DNA of 55,887 nucleotides from positions 1 through 55,887 of the forward strand of contig CANPWP010000012.1 in assembly GCA_947584595.1 (NCBI GenBank), given 5' to 3'. The notes under the pieces were generated by a model that saw nothing but the letters and a program-made list of their open reading frames with translations, did no database searches and was not told the origin of the DNA. Position 1 is the first letter of the stretch. Each line of letters opens with the position of its first letter. This stretch comes from an uncultured Clostridia bacterium. Its GTDB lineage: Bacteria; Bacillota; Clostridia; Oscillospirales; Acutalibacteraceae. Both the position numbers and the translations under genes were made by a program. Below, piece by piece: positions 8,790 to 17,969 of this stretch.

Positions 8790-9800
8790 TTATCTCATCT
8801 TGATATTTACTGCGTGGGCTATGCCGGGAATACTTTCTCCCTGAAAACAGGTTGTAGGACTCATCAGCGCACCGGTTGCCATAAAAATTATATTATTAAA
8901 TGTTCCCTTTTCCATATTATTCAGAATATAAGAACATAATACGCTTGCACTGCATCCGCAGCCGGAGCCTCCGCAATGAACATCCTGTTCTTTCCCTTTA
9001 TAAATCATTAATCCGCAATCATGGTGCTTATCGCTTATATATATTTTCTCTTTTTTAAGAATTTCATAAAGCAAATCACTTCCAAGCTTTCCTAAATCTC
9101 CTGTAAAAATAGCATCGTAATCATTTGGAGTTGTAGATGTATCTTCAAAATATCTCATAAGAGTCTGCGCCGCCGCAGGAGCCATAGCCGCTCCCATATT
9201 ATTTACATCATTAACTCCGTAGTCCAAAATTGATCCGACTGATGCCTTTGCAACGCAAGGGCCTTTTTTTGCGTTGGATAAAATACAGCTTCCACTTCCC
9301 GTAACCGTCCATTGAGATGTCGGTGTTCTCTGACCACCGTATTCAAGAGGAAAACGGTATTGTCTTTCTGCACTGCAAAAATGAGAGGAAGTTACACAGG
9401 CGGCATTCTGTGCGGCACCGCTTTCAACCATAATACTTGCCATTATAAGACCCTGAGCCATAGTTGAACACGCACCATACTGACCCAAATAAGGAATATC
9501 AAAACCACGCATTGAGAAACTTGAAGAAACACACTGATTAAGTAAATCGCCTGCAAAAATAAAGTTTACCTCTTCGTTAGAAATTTGTGATTTTTGCAAA
9601 GCAATTGAAAATGCTTCCTCCTGAAAAAAGCTTTCTGCCTTTTCCCAGCTGTCCTTTCCTGCATAAGAATCATATATTATTTTATCAAAATAACTTTTTA
9701 GAGGTCCTTCCGACTCTTTTTTGCCTGCTACTGAACCGTAACCTATAATTGCAGGCATTTCTTCAAACCCTAAGGTATAATGTCCTATTCTTCTTATCAT
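8790..9800 (-). CDS. spoVAD: Stage V sporulation protein AD (thiolase fold, SpoVA channel subunit)
   Basis: SpoVAD is the peripheral subunit of the SpoVA complex that moves Ca-dipicolinic acid across the spore inner membrane. It has a thiolase-like fold and in B. subtilis binds dipicolinate. The 336-residue length and the segments YGACSTMAQGLIMAS, SSHFCSAERQYRFPLEYG and HCGGSGCGCSAS are characteristic. The start is ATG 9800, preceded by AAGGAG 8 bases upstream. That site lies in the 3' arm of a long hairpin (9806-9866), described separately. In most spore formers the gene sits in a spoVAC-AD-AE operon. Here neither partner is adjacent: the neighbours are the palindromic element and the VanW gene. 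A perfect terminator follows, so it is a monocistron. Confidence 0.95.
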   Translation of the reverse strand: MIRRIGHYTLGFEEMPAIIGYGSVAGKKESEGPLKSYFDKIIYDSYAGKDSWEKAESFFQEEAFSIALQKSQISNEEVNFIFAGDLLNQCVSSSFSMRGFDIPYLGQYGACSTMAQGLIMASIMVESGAAQNAACVTSSHFCSAERQYRFPLEYGGQRTPTSQWTVTGSGSCILSNAKKGPCVAKASVGSILDYGVNDVNNMGAAMAPAAAQTLMRYFEDTSTTPNDYDAIFTGDLGKLGSDLLYEILKKEKIYISDKHHDCGLMIYKGKEQDVHCGGSGCGCSASVLCSYILNNMEKGTFNNIIFMATGALMSPTTCFQGESIPGIAHAVNIKMR

Positions 9801-9805
9801 AAAAA

Positions 9806-9866
9806 ACTCCTTTTTGCATAAAGCTGTTGTATTTTCCGGTTAGCTTTATTATCTGCAAAAAGGAGT
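9806..9866 (-). promoter_or_regulatory. Leader hairpin enclosing the spoVAD ribosome binding site
   Basis: Read on the minus strand, the leader holds an upstream arm ACTCCTTTTTGCA + TAAAGCT (with five extra bases between) and a downstream arm AGCTTTA + TGCAAAAAGGAGT. They pair over about 20 bases with one bulge and a 16-base loop. The Shine-Dalgarno sequence AAGGAG is inside the downstream arm, which is followed by a T-run directly before the ATG. It could block translation or act as an attenuator. This is structural inference from the sequence. Confidence 0.6.
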
Positions 9867-9933
9867 AAATTAATCATTTATAATCAGACGTGTCTTAAAA
9901 ATTAAGTTTATCTCAAATAATTAATTTAATTTA

Positions 9934-11877
9934 TTATTCAGCATCTTCATTGCCGGCCTCTGTTTCAGTCGGGGTTGTTTCAGGTTCGGGTTCCGTAGAA
10001 GGATGCGTCTGACTGCTTGTAGTACTTGGTGATGAAGAAGTACTGTCAGTACTTGACGTCTCACTGCTTGGTGTTTTACTGCTTGATGATGAAGATGGTG
10101 TTTTACTGCTTGAGCTTGAACTGCTTATGCTGCTACTGACAACTGAGGATTTCGATGAAGAATTATCGACATTTGTATTACCCTGAGAAACATTCTCATT
10201 ATTTTTAACGGGCTTGTTTTTGCCGGTTACTGTTCCGTCGGGTTTTTGCCTGTGCGTTCCGTCATCGGAATACTGAACATAATGCCCTTCAGAAAGGCTG
10301 TAATGAGAACCTGGAAGCTCCTCTCTTGAAACCTCTTCACCGTTCTTATACAGAATCCTGTATGATCTTGTATCGTAGCTTTCTCCACTGTTAATATTAT
10401 AGTTTTCAGAATAAGTTGCTATATCATCATAGCTTGGATCCTGATATCCGTAAATAGTACAGGACAGCTTTCTGCCGTCAATTGAACATTCCATAAACAT
10501 CTGATAATCTGTTATGTTTTTCAATTTCAGGTCTAACCCCGGATAGTCTATAGTTGCGTCGAATCCGGCCGGAACATAAACAGACGCCCAGTAATGCATA
10601 TGACGTTCAACGATTTCCATGTTTGCAAAAACTGCGGTGTTATATATTGTACTGCTTGCCTGACAAAGTCCTCCGCCGATACCCTGAGTCATACTTCCGT
10701 CTGAAATTACGCCTGCGGGAAGATATCCGTTTGATTCAAGGTTGCTGTCGCCCGTACATTCATTAAACGACCATGTTTCGCCAGGTTCAATTACAGAGCC
10801 GTTGCATGCCTCTAAAGCAGTACCCATATTTAAAGTTGCATTTTCGGTATTAACGGAAGTCGTTGTATAGTATGAAAGAGGAACGATATTTTTTTTAACC
10901 ATTTCTTTCGTAATTTCCGGCTTAATAACATCAACCTTAGCAGAAATCACTCCTGTTTCTTCGCCAGAATTTATAAATTTTTTGATTGAATCAGCAAGAT
11001 TCTTTTTATCTGTTTTAAAGCCTGTTTTCCCGTCCTTATATTCAAATCTGTTTTCTGAATAAGGAGTAAATTTTGAAACATGGGCATTTTCTGCGTCAAC
11101 ATCATTATCTTTTGCAACCTTTAATGCAACGGCTTCAATAGACTTATCAACAACTGTTGCCTTGACGGTATACATATCTTTAATTTTACCGTTTGAATCT
11201 GTTGCGGGCTGGGTTGCATCAACTACTCCTTTGTGAACATCTTCACAATATTTTTTTGCCTGATTAAGCACTTCTTCTATATTATAAGTATATGTAAAAT
11301 CTTCAGGAGTAAACTCATAGCTCTTTTCATTTGCCTTAACAGACACCGTAAAGTCTTTTATAAACTTACTTTGATTATTCTCTAACAGTTTTTTAGCATC
11401 TTCATATGTTTTATTGGAAATATCTATGCCTGATATCTGAATATCAGATAAAAAAGTAAACTCTCCCTCTTCATTGACAATAGGCCCTACTGTTTCTTCA
11501 AAAGGATTATGTATGATATCATTTGCAAAAAGCTGCCATAATAATACTCCTACTGCCGTTACTGCCACAACTGCCGCACTTGTAATAATTACGGGAATTT
11601 TGTGTTTAATAAAAAAGTTTTCACTTTTTTCAGGCTTATAATATCTGGTTTTTCGCTTTGTTTTGTCTTGAAAGTTTTCGTCTATATCTTCAACTATATC
11701 TATATCTATTGGAATTGAGTTGGAATTGATTTTATTTATATCAGTTTGTTCCTCTTCCGTTATTTCATTATAATAGTTATTCGGTTCGTCAAAACCTGTA
11801 TCAACGGAAGATATATCCATTAATTCTTCCTGATTATCATCAAAAACACCTTGATTATTTAAGTTTTTATTTTGCAT
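9934..11877 (-). CDS. VanW-family cell-surface protein with peptidoglycan-binding-like domain
   Basis: This is a 647-residue membrane-anchored extracellular protein. An acidic cytoplasmic N-terminus (1-90) is followed by one membrane segment at about 94-117. An extracellular region (about 135-330) looks like the PG_binding_4 repeats seen in YoaR-type proteins, with FTPEDFTYTYNIEEVLNQA and SVKANEKSYEF. A VanW domain follows (about 345-475), recognisable by GETWSFNECTG, GGGLCQASSTIYNTA and VERHMHYWASVY. The last ~100 residues are Ser/Thr/Pro-rich, a likely wall-spanning linker. VanW proteins occur in some vancomycin-resistance clusters, but most are housekeeping wall proteins of unknown activity; nothing here suggests resistance. 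The start is ATG 11877 with a modest GGGGG site. It is transcribed away from the glycosyltransferase gene. Confidence 0.85.
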   Translation of the reverse strand: MQNKNLNNQGVFDDNQEELMDISSVDTGFDEPNNYYNEITEEEQTDINKINSNSIPIDIDIVEDIDENFQDKTKRKTRYYKPEKSENFFIKHKIPVIITSAAVVAVTAVGVLLWQLFANDIIHNPFEETVGPIVNEEGEFTFLSDIQISGIDISNKTYEDAKKLLENNQSKFIKDFTVSVKANEKSYEFTPEDFTYTYNIEEVLNQAKKYCEDVHKGVVDATQPATDSNGKIKDMYTVKATVVDKSIEAVALKVAKDNDVDAENAHVSKFTPYSENRFEYKDGKTGFKTDKKNLADSIKKFINSGEETGVISAKVDVIKPEITKEMVKKNIVPLSYYTTTSVNTENATLNMGTALEACNGSVIEPGETWSFNECTGDSNLESNGYLPAGVISDGSMTQGIGGGLCQASSTIYNTAVFANMEIVERHMHYWASVYVPAGFDATIDYPGLDLKLKNITDYQMFMECSIDGRKLSCTIYGYQDPSYDDIATYSENYNINSGESYDTRSYRILYKNGEEVSREELPGSHYSLSEGHYVQYSDDGTHRQKPDGTVTGKNKPVKNNENVSQGNTNVDNSSSKSSVVSSSISSSSSSSKTPSSSSSSKTPSSETSSTDSTSSSPSTTSSQTHPSTEPEPETTPTETEAGNEDAE

Positions 11878-12222
11878 AATGACCCCCGCGAATAAATCAT
11901 CTTGCTTACTTAGTATAATTATTAAAATATTTATATAAATATTCTACTACACATTCCAATAAAAATAAAGCATTTATTTTTAAATTTTTATCAGAAAAAT
12001 TGTTAAACAAATTGGGAAACTTTAGCAATTTTTAACACAGTTTGTTTATCTAAAAAAAATAAAATAAAATTATAAAAATAAATTAATTTCACACTCTCGC
12101 AAAACATACATCAAATTTATAATTATTATTGAAAAACACCAAAAAATTGTATATAATTATATTTATGTTAGAATAAATTAATTTAATTACAACAGTACCA
12201 TATTTTTTAAAGGAACAGTTAA
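11878..12222. other. Divergent intergenic region, very AT-rich
   Basis: A 345-base spacer separates the divergent VanW and glycosyltransferase genes. Apart from the promoter at 12129-12157 I see no gene, repeat or riboswitch in it. Confidence 0.5.
12129..12157 (+). promoter_or_regulatory. Sigma-A-type promoter for the glycosyltransferase gene
   Basis: TTGAAA (12129-12134) and TATAAT (12152-12157) are separated by 17 bases, 66 bases before the ATG at 12223. The spacing and sequence fit a vegetative promoter. Confidence 0.7.
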
Positions 12223-13383
12223 ATGAAAATTTTAATTTTAACAGCATCCACCGGCGGAGGACATAAAAGTGCTGCCGCCGCATTAATGGATACGATTCAA
12301 AAAATCGATTCAGATACCATTGTTGAAATTGAAGACGGTCTCAAATATTGCGGAAGGCTGTATAACAAGCTTATATGTAACGGTTATGTTGTTTTGGCAA
12401 CTAAAACTCCGAGACTTTACGGAAAGCTGTATAAAATAAGCGACAGAAAAAGTACCATTAATTCTCTTTGTAACAACATTAACAACAGAGAGGGCAGAAA
12501 ACTTATATCGCTTTTTGAAGAAAAAAAGCCGGATGTGGTTATTTCCTGCCATGCTTTTGTCGGCACAATGCTTGCAATGCTGAAACGTAAAAACAAAATT
12601 TCTGTTCCTGTTATAAGTCTAATTACAGACTTTGCTCCGCACAGGACCTATTTTTCTCCCGGAATAGACGCTTATGTTACTTCAAATGAAAATATGGTTG
12701 AGGAAATAAAAAGTTACAACATTATTTCTACAGACAAAATTTATCCCTTTGGCATTCCTATTGCCGATAAATTTTATAAAGCTCAGGATAAAGAAAAAAT
12801 TGCAAATGACTTGGGTTTCAATATCGACAAACCCACAGTTTTATTGATGTCGGGCAGTTTTGGAGTTTCTGAGGTACTTGACTTTTACGAAAGCCTTATG
12901 CTTACAGATGCCGATTGTCAGTGCATTGTTATAACAGGGCACAACAAAAAGCTTTACAATGAATTTAAAAGTTATTTAAGCAACCCCGAGGTCTTACAAA
13001 AACCTACAAGACTGTTTGGGTTTATTACAAACGTTGAAGAATATATGCACTTTTCTGATTTAGTAGTTACAAAACCGGGCGGTCTTACCGTTTCGGAAAG
13101 CCTTGCCTGTGCATTGCCTATGGCAATTTACAATGCTATTCCGGGTCAGGAAAACGACAACGCACAGTATCTTATAAATCAAAATGTTGCAGTTTCCCTG
13201 AATAACGCTAAATCAGGCGGACAACAAATTGCACAGCTTATTAAGGATACGGAAAAGCTCAATATAATGCGTGAGAACTGCAAAAAAATAAGAAAATTAA
13301 ATTCCGCTGTTAATATTTTCCGATTAGCACAAAATCTTGTAGAAAAAAGTCAAATTAAAAAAAATGAGAAAAATCAGTATTAA
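12223..13383 (+). CDS. MGDG-synthase/UgtP-like glycosyltransferase
   Basis: This is a 386-residue GT28-type glycosyltransferase of the monogalactosyl-diacylglycerol-synthase / processive diacylglycerol glucosyltransferase (UgtP) group. These enzymes act at the inner membrane face and add sugar from a UDP-sugar to diacylglycerol. The N-terminal Gly-rich motif LTASTGGGHKSAAAAL is the acceptor-side signature. The C-terminal half has the nucleotide-sugar site, seen in VVTKPGGLTVSESLACALPM near residue 285. The start follows AAAGGAACAG and a good promoter. The next gene, an LPG-synthase/flippase-type membrane protein, begins 36 bases later in the same direction, so the two probably form a lipid- or glycolipid-related operon. 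The sugar and product are not determinable here. Confidence 0.88.
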   Translation: MKILILTASTGGGHKSAAAALMDTIQKIDSDTIVEIEDGLKYCGRLYNKLICNGYVVLATKTPRLYGKLYKISDRKSTINSLCNNINNREGRKLISLFEEKKPDVVISCHAFVGTMLAMLKRKNKISVPVISLITDFAPHRTYFSPGIDAYVTSNENMVEEIKSYNIISTDKIYPFGIPIADKFYKAQDKEKIANDLGFNIDKPTVLLMSGSFGVSEVLDFYESLMLTDADCQCIVITGHNKKLYNEFKSYLSNPEVLQKPTRLFGFITNVEEYMHFSDLVVTKPGGLTVSESLACALPMAIYNAIPGQENDNAQYLINQNVAVSLNNAKSGGQQIAQLIKDTEKLNIMRENCKKIRKLNSAVNIFRLAQNLVEKSQIKKNEKNQY

Positions 13384-13419
13384 AAATATCCCTGTTTACT
13401 TGGGAGTAGTGGAGAATTT

Positions 13420-14493
13420 ATGAAATTAAAAAAGAAAATTTCCGGCAAGTTAATATTTAACATATTAGTTGTATGCCTGTGTTTATTTATCATTTTTTAC
13501 TTTTTTTACAGTGAAAACGGTCTAAATGATTTGCTTCATTCTTCTATTCATATCAGTATCTTATGGATTTCAGCGGCAATTGGATTTCAGCTTCTGTATA
13601 TGTTTATTGAAGCGTTTATTATTTATTACTTTATAAAAGCCGACTATAAAGCGTTCACCTTTAAGGATGCAATTAAGGTTTCATTTGTGGGACTTTTCTG
13701 GTGTGCGGTAACTCCTTCTTCTACGGGAGGACAGCCGATGCAAATTTATTTGCTCCATTCAATGGGGATAGATATAGGCTACAGCACCTCACGTCTTTTG
13801 CAAAAGTTTCTTGTTTATCAGGTTGTTTTAACAAGCATCAGCATTTTGGCATTTATTTATAAGATTAATTTCTTTATGGATGCAATTTCATCACCTCTTA
13901 TTGTTACATTCATAGTAGTCGGTTTCGGCTCTCAGCTTATAATTACAGGAGCTTTAATCCTGGTTTCTTTTAAACCCGTTATTACTAAAAAATTTATTTT
14001 TTTTATTGCAAGAATCCTTTCAAAAATTAAAATACTCAAAAATATTGATAAAAAAACTGCTCATATTCAAAAACAGCTTGATTTATTTCATGAAAGCAAC
14101 AAGTCTCTATATAAACATAAAAAGACGTTGGCAATGACCGCAATACTTACATTTTTTCAGTTTATTGCTATGTTTACAGTTCCGTACTGCATTTACCGCA
14201 GCTTGGGTTTAAATCAGTCTGCTCCCCTTGATATGATAAGCTCGCAGGCATTTGTAAATCTTGTGTCGGGGATGATTCCGATTCCCGGTGCTTCAGGTGC
14301 GGCTGAGCTTGGATTTACAGCTTTCTTTAACGGTTTCTTTACTCCCCAAACCTTAAAGAGTGCGACCCTTATATGGAGAATGATAAACTATTACGGCGTA
14401 GTAATTTTCACAGCTCCTTTTGCTTATATTACAAACGGTAAAACAAGAAGTGCAAAAATTGAAAAAGCAATAAATGACGAAGAAAAATTTTAG
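13420..14493 (+). CDS. Lysylphosphatidylglycerol-synthase-type flippase domain protein (YbhN/UPF0104 family)
   Basis: This is a 357-residue polytopic membrane protein with about eight segments. Family signatures are PSSTGGQPMQIYLL near residue 107 and MIPIPGASGAAELGFTAFF near residue 288. They place it in the LPG_synthase_TM family (PF03706), the flippase half of MprF. The soluble aminoacyl-transfer half of MprF is absent, so it is probably a lipid or glycolipid translocator and not a lysyl-PG synthase. It starts after GGAGTAGTGGAG and follows the UgtP-like glycosyltransferase by 36 bases. This makes a synthase-plus-translocator pair plausible, by inference from position. A bidirectional terminator follows. 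Confidence 0.85.
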   Translation: MKLKKKISGKLIFNILVVCLCLFIIFYFFYSENGLNDLLHSSIHISILWISAAIGFQLLYMFIEAFIIYYFIKADYKAFTFKDAIKVSFVGLFWCAVTPSSTGGQPMQIYLLHSMGIDIGYSTSRLLQKFLVYQVVLTSISILAFIYKINFFMDAISSPLIVTFIVVGFGSQLIITGALILVSFKPVITKKFIFFIARILSKIKILKNIDKKTAHIQKQLDLFHESNKSLYKHKKTLAMTAILTFFQFIAMFTVPYCIYRSLGLNQSAPLDMISSQAFVNLVSGMIPIPGASGAAELGFTAFFNGFFTPQTLKSATLIWRMINYYGVVIFTAPFAYITNGKTRSAKIEKAINDEEKF

Positions 14494-14547
14494 AAATAAA
14501 CACACAAAAAGCTAAGTGAAATTCTAAAATATTAATGTTTATGTATA

Positions 14548-14579
14548 AAGACCTCCCTCTCGAATCAGAGGGAGGTCTT
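14548..14579 (+). terminator. Terminator after the glycosyltransferase/flippase operon
   Basis: A hairpin with 13-base arms AAGACCTCCCTCT and AGAGGGAGGTCTT and a 6-base loop, between two convergent genes. The T-run is weak, so it may serve both strands. Confidence 0.7.
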
Positions 14580-14636
14580 ATATTAGTAATGTTTCTGCTA
14601 TTTAAAAAGTATTTTTTTAAGGCCGATTTATTAAAA

Positions 14637-15323
14637 TTATATTTTGCTTAAAAGCGTATAAATTTCTGAAAGACTTTTTATTTCATAATCAGGAATAATA
14701 TTTGAGGTATTTTCTATACCACTTGGATTAAACCAAATCGTTTTTATTCCTGCATTTTTTCCGCCCTGAATATCAGAGGAAATGCTGTCGCCTATTATTA
14801 CTGTTCTATCCTTTTCAAAATTTGGAATTTTTGAAAAACAGTAATCAAAAAACTTCATATTTGGCTTATTAAAACCAATCTCTTCCGAAGTAAAAATACC
14901 TTTTATATATTTTTCAATACCAGAGCTTTTAATTCTTCCTTTTTGAATTTTAACCGTTCCGTTAGTGGTAATATAAAGGGAATATATTTTATAAAGCTTT
15001 TTAAGCATTTCTTCTGCTCCGTCTATAAAATAATGCCCCACAGCAAGGTTTTTCTCATAAATCGCAGTTGCTTCACGGGGTGATTCATATACTCCGATTT
15101 CATCAAAAAGTAATTTATATCTCCGGACTTTTACCTCTTGTCTATCAAGTTTTCCCTGCTCTAAAAGTTTCCATTGCTCTGCATTGATTTGGCTGTATCT
15201 TTCCAATATCCTTTCATCAAAGCTGATACTTAGCTGATTCAATACCTTTATAAGAGCAATTTTTTCCGCTTTATGAAAGTCAAATATCGTATCGTCTAAA
15301 TCCAGTAAAACATTGTTTATCAT
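14637..15323 (-). CDS. HAD hydrolase, YjjG-like nucleotidase
   Basis: This is a 228-residue haloacid-dehalogenase phosphatase resembling the YjjG/YfnB group, which dephosphorylates nucleoside monophosphates including non-canonical pyrimidines. All four HAD motifs are present: the nucleophile in LLDLDDTIFDF (residues 5-15), ITTNGT (motif II), GFNKPNMKFF with the motif III lysine, and IIGDSISSDIQGG (motif IV). An alpha-helical C1 cap lies between motifs I and II. The start at 15323 follows GGAGGAAACA. The gene is 79 bases downstream of spoIIE on the same strand and may be read from it. The exact substrate is not predictable; the HAD assignment is firm. Confidence 0.85.
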   Translation of the reverse strand: MINNVLLDLDDTIFDFHKAEKIALIKVLNQLSISFDERILERYSQINAEQWKLLEQGKLDRQEVKVRRYKLLFDEIGVYESPREATAIYEKNLAVGHYFIDGAEEMLKKLYKIYSLYITTNGTVKIQKGRIKSSGIEKYIKGIFTSEEIGFNKPNMKFFDYCFSKIPNFEKDRTVIIGDSISSDIQGGKNAGIKTIWFNPSGIENTSNIIPDYEIKSLSEIYTLLSKI

Positions 15324-15402
15324 TGTTTCCTCCGAAAGCACTACATTCTATAATGTCTTCAATAAATATAGCACAAACGAAGTTAAAGTACAAATTGGTT
15401 AC

Positions 15403-17733
15403 TTATTCATTATCTATAAGCTTAATTGCAACTGCCGTTATATCATCATCGTGACCGTCGTTTCTTCTTGCTGCTGCCTCTTTTACAATTTGCTGTGCGA
15501 GCTCGCCTGTACTTGCTTCATTCCATGTTTTTATTAAGGACTCAAGCCATGTATCATCATTTTGAAGCAGAGCACCGTCTGAAATCATTACTATTAAATC
15601 TCCCGCAGACAGTCCAATCGTATCCTTTGAAAACTTTATATCGGTCAAAATTCCCGCAGGCAGAGATTCTGTCTGCTTTTTTACTAAATGTCCGTTTTTC
15701 TTGATGTATGTCAGCGGTGCACCTGCTTTCATAAATGTCACTTTTCCTGTAAACAGGTTTATATCTGCTACATCTAAAGTTGCAAGGGATTCATCTTCCG
15801 ATTTTACCATCAGTGCCGCATTTACTATCTGCAATGCGCAATCATAAGAAAGCCCTGCCTTACAAAGTTTCGTCATTATGGAAACTGCCATATTTCCGTC
15901 AACTGCGGCTCTGCCCCCTGTTCCCATTCCGTCTGAAATCATTGCAACCATACTGCCAAAGCTGTTATTAAAATAATTCAGGCTGTCGCCGCACAGTTTG
16001 CCGTTATTGCAAATATGCTGTGCCGAGCCGATTTCAACATCATAATAAGGCATTTCGTTAAATGTCATTCTTATACGGTTGCCAAGCTCGGTGATACAAG
16101 GAGCGTCAAATCTTCTTCCGCAGCATTTTGAAACTTCATTCATCAACATACTTTTCCTGATTTTCTCTTTATAATTTCTTGCAAGTTCAATTTCAACAGA
16201 CATTCGACCGTTTTTATCAAGCATACAACTGCACTCCATAGGAACAAGTCCGATGTAATGTAAAAAGTCTTCAACTCTGTTTGCACTCTCGGTATCGTAA
16301 GTTATATAATTTTCAAATTCTCCCGACATATCTCTGAGAATTGAGCTCAACCCTGCAAATTGCCCTGCAACAACACTTCTTACACCCGTAACCCGTCTTT
16401 GAGCCTCAAGGCAGGACAAATATTCGTTGTAATTATAGTTTACTCTATCGGCAATTTCCTGTTGTTTACAGCAGTTCTTCGTAAATAAAACACTAACTGT
16501 TTCTGCGCTGATTCTGCCCTCATTTTTAAGAGGTCCCGTCAGGCGTGAAAAGTCATCCTTTGTAAGCTCTTTCTGTTTGTCCCAGCAATAAACCTTCAGT
16601 CCGCAATTTGAGCATACTTCATTATTTACATTTTCATATACCCAGTTCATAGTCGGTGAATAAAGCCGTTTAAGTTTGTCCGAAACCTTATTTACACAAT
16701 CGGTTACGCTTTCCATAGCCTTAGAAGCAAAATCAAGTCGCATAACAACATTTTGTTTTAATGCTTCATGATTTTTCGCACTTTCCGAGGGCATAAAAAT
16801 TGCCGATACAAAGTTACCAACCTGCTTTGGAAGTACCATAAAAATAGTTGAAGCAATAAGGGTTTCTATAAACAAAGCTATAATAAGATCATTATCTCCC
16901 GATGCAAAAGTCATTATTGTACTGCAAATTGTAAAGGCGATTGCACAGCCTGCTTTTCCTACGCCTGAAAAAAGCCCTGCCATTAAACCTCCGAAAGCAT
17001 ATCCTCCGCAGAGATATGACATTGTATAAGAGCTCAGACTGAAAATTGAGCCTGTGGCAATCCCGCTGATACTTCCTCCTGTTACATTGCCGTATCTTGC
17101 GCAAAACAGAATTATCATTACTGCAAGGATTCTGCCTATCGAAACATTTTCCACCGCAATACTTCCCAGAGATAAAATAAGTATACAGCCCGTCATTACC
17201 AGACTTGCAATCTCCTGCTGGCTGAAGCTTTTAAAGGTACGTCTTGAATAATACATTTCCGTTGTTTGTTTCAAAAAAAATGCCGCTGTTCCTGCAAGGC
17301 ATGACTCTATTACGGTTTGGGTCAGCTGTGTTGTGCTTGAAGTTGTAAAAGACAGAATTATTCCTGTTACAAGAACCGGAATAAATGCCGCTAAGCAGGA
17401 AAAAAGTCGGCTCTGCGCTACCTTTTTTATATCGCTCAGCATCCAGCGCAAAATTCCGATTGCAACTACTATTGCTATATATCTGAAGCTGTTTCTGGGG
17501 TTCAGCGTTATGTACCCCAAGCTTGTCCCTGCTACCGCCCAGACTAATTGTCTTTTTGGTACTGCGGCTGTATAAGAGGCACCAAAGGGTGAAAGCTCTC
17601 CCATTAATGCTCCCCTTGAAATTATAACACCGCACAAAAAATAAATTCCGTGCATTACAACAGCTTTTACCGCTGCATAATCGTCTTTTGCGTTTTTTCT
17701 GTAAGTTACTTTTGCTGATTGCCTTGCTTCCAT
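15403..17733 (-). CDS. spoIIE: Stage II sporulation protein E (membrane PP2C phosphatase)
   Basis: SpoIIE dephosphorylates the anti-anti-sigma factor SpoIIAA at the polar septum and so triggers sigma-F in the forespore. The 776-residue length and three-part layout match. A hydrophobic N-terminal region with roughly ten membrane segments runs to about residue 330. A central regulatory/oligomerisation part (330-555) includes Cys-rich stretches such as EVCSNCGLKVYCWDK. The C-terminal PPM/PP2C domain has the metal-binding motifs MISDGMGTGG near residue 597 and VMISDGALLQND near 730. The start follows AAGGAAG. The gene is not in its classical neighbourhood. Together with spoVAD it indicates an endospore former. 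Confidence 0.95.
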   Translation of the reverse strand: MEARQSAKVTYRKNAKDDYAAVKAVVMHGIYFLCGVIISRGALMGELSPFGASYTAAVPKRQLVWAVAGTSLGYITLNPRNSFRYIAIVVAIGILRWMLSDIKKVAQSRLFSCLAAFIPVLVTGIILSFTTSSTTQLTQTVIESCLAGTAAFFLKQTTEMYYSRRTFKSFSQQEIASLVMTGCILILSLGSIAVENVSIGRILAVMIILFCARYGNVTGGSISGIATGSIFSLSSYTMSYLCGGYAFGGLMAGLFSGVGKAGCAIAFTICSTIMTFASGDNDLIIALFIETLIASTIFMVLPKQVGNFVSAIFMPSESAKNHEALKQNVVMRLDFASKAMESVTDCVNKVSDKLKRLYSPTMNWVYENVNNEVCSNCGLKVYCWDKQKELTKDDFSRLTGPLKNEGRISAETVSVLFTKNCCKQQEIADRVNYNYNEYLSCLEAQRRVTGVRSVVAGQFAGLSSILRDMSGEFENYITYDTESANRVEDFLHYIGLVPMECSCMLDKNGRMSVEIELARNYKEKIRKSMLMNEVSKCCGRRFDAPCITELGNRIRMTFNEMPYYDVEIGSAQHICNNGKLCGDSLNYFNNSFGSMVAMISDGMGTGGRAAVDGNMAVSIMTKLCKAGLSYDCALQIVNAALMVKSEDESLATLDVADINLFTGKVTFMKAGAPLTYIKKNGHLVKKQTESLPAGILTDIKFSKDTIGLSAGDLIVMISDGALLQNDDTWLESLIKTWNEASTGELAQQIVKEAAARRNDGHDDDITAVAIKLIDNE

Positions 17734-17969
17734 AATTTTTAACTTCCTTATAATTTATTGTGTAAATTATTATAAAAGTTTAGGCTTAATAGTTTTGTCA
17801 TTTACTGTTTGCACTTTTTTAAATTGTTTTGTAAAAAACAGGAGGTATGCACACAGTTTTTTAAACTAAATAAACTTATTACACCGTATGCTGTTGCAAA
17901 AATAATTTTTATGACGAACTTTTTATTGAAAAACAATCAGAAAAACTTTTATTTTTATATCCAAATTTT

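Noticed and set aside
9934..11877. VanW as evidence of vancomycin resistance
   Set aside because: There is no vanHAX, vanS or vanR near; VanW-domain proteins are common wall proteins in Clostridia.
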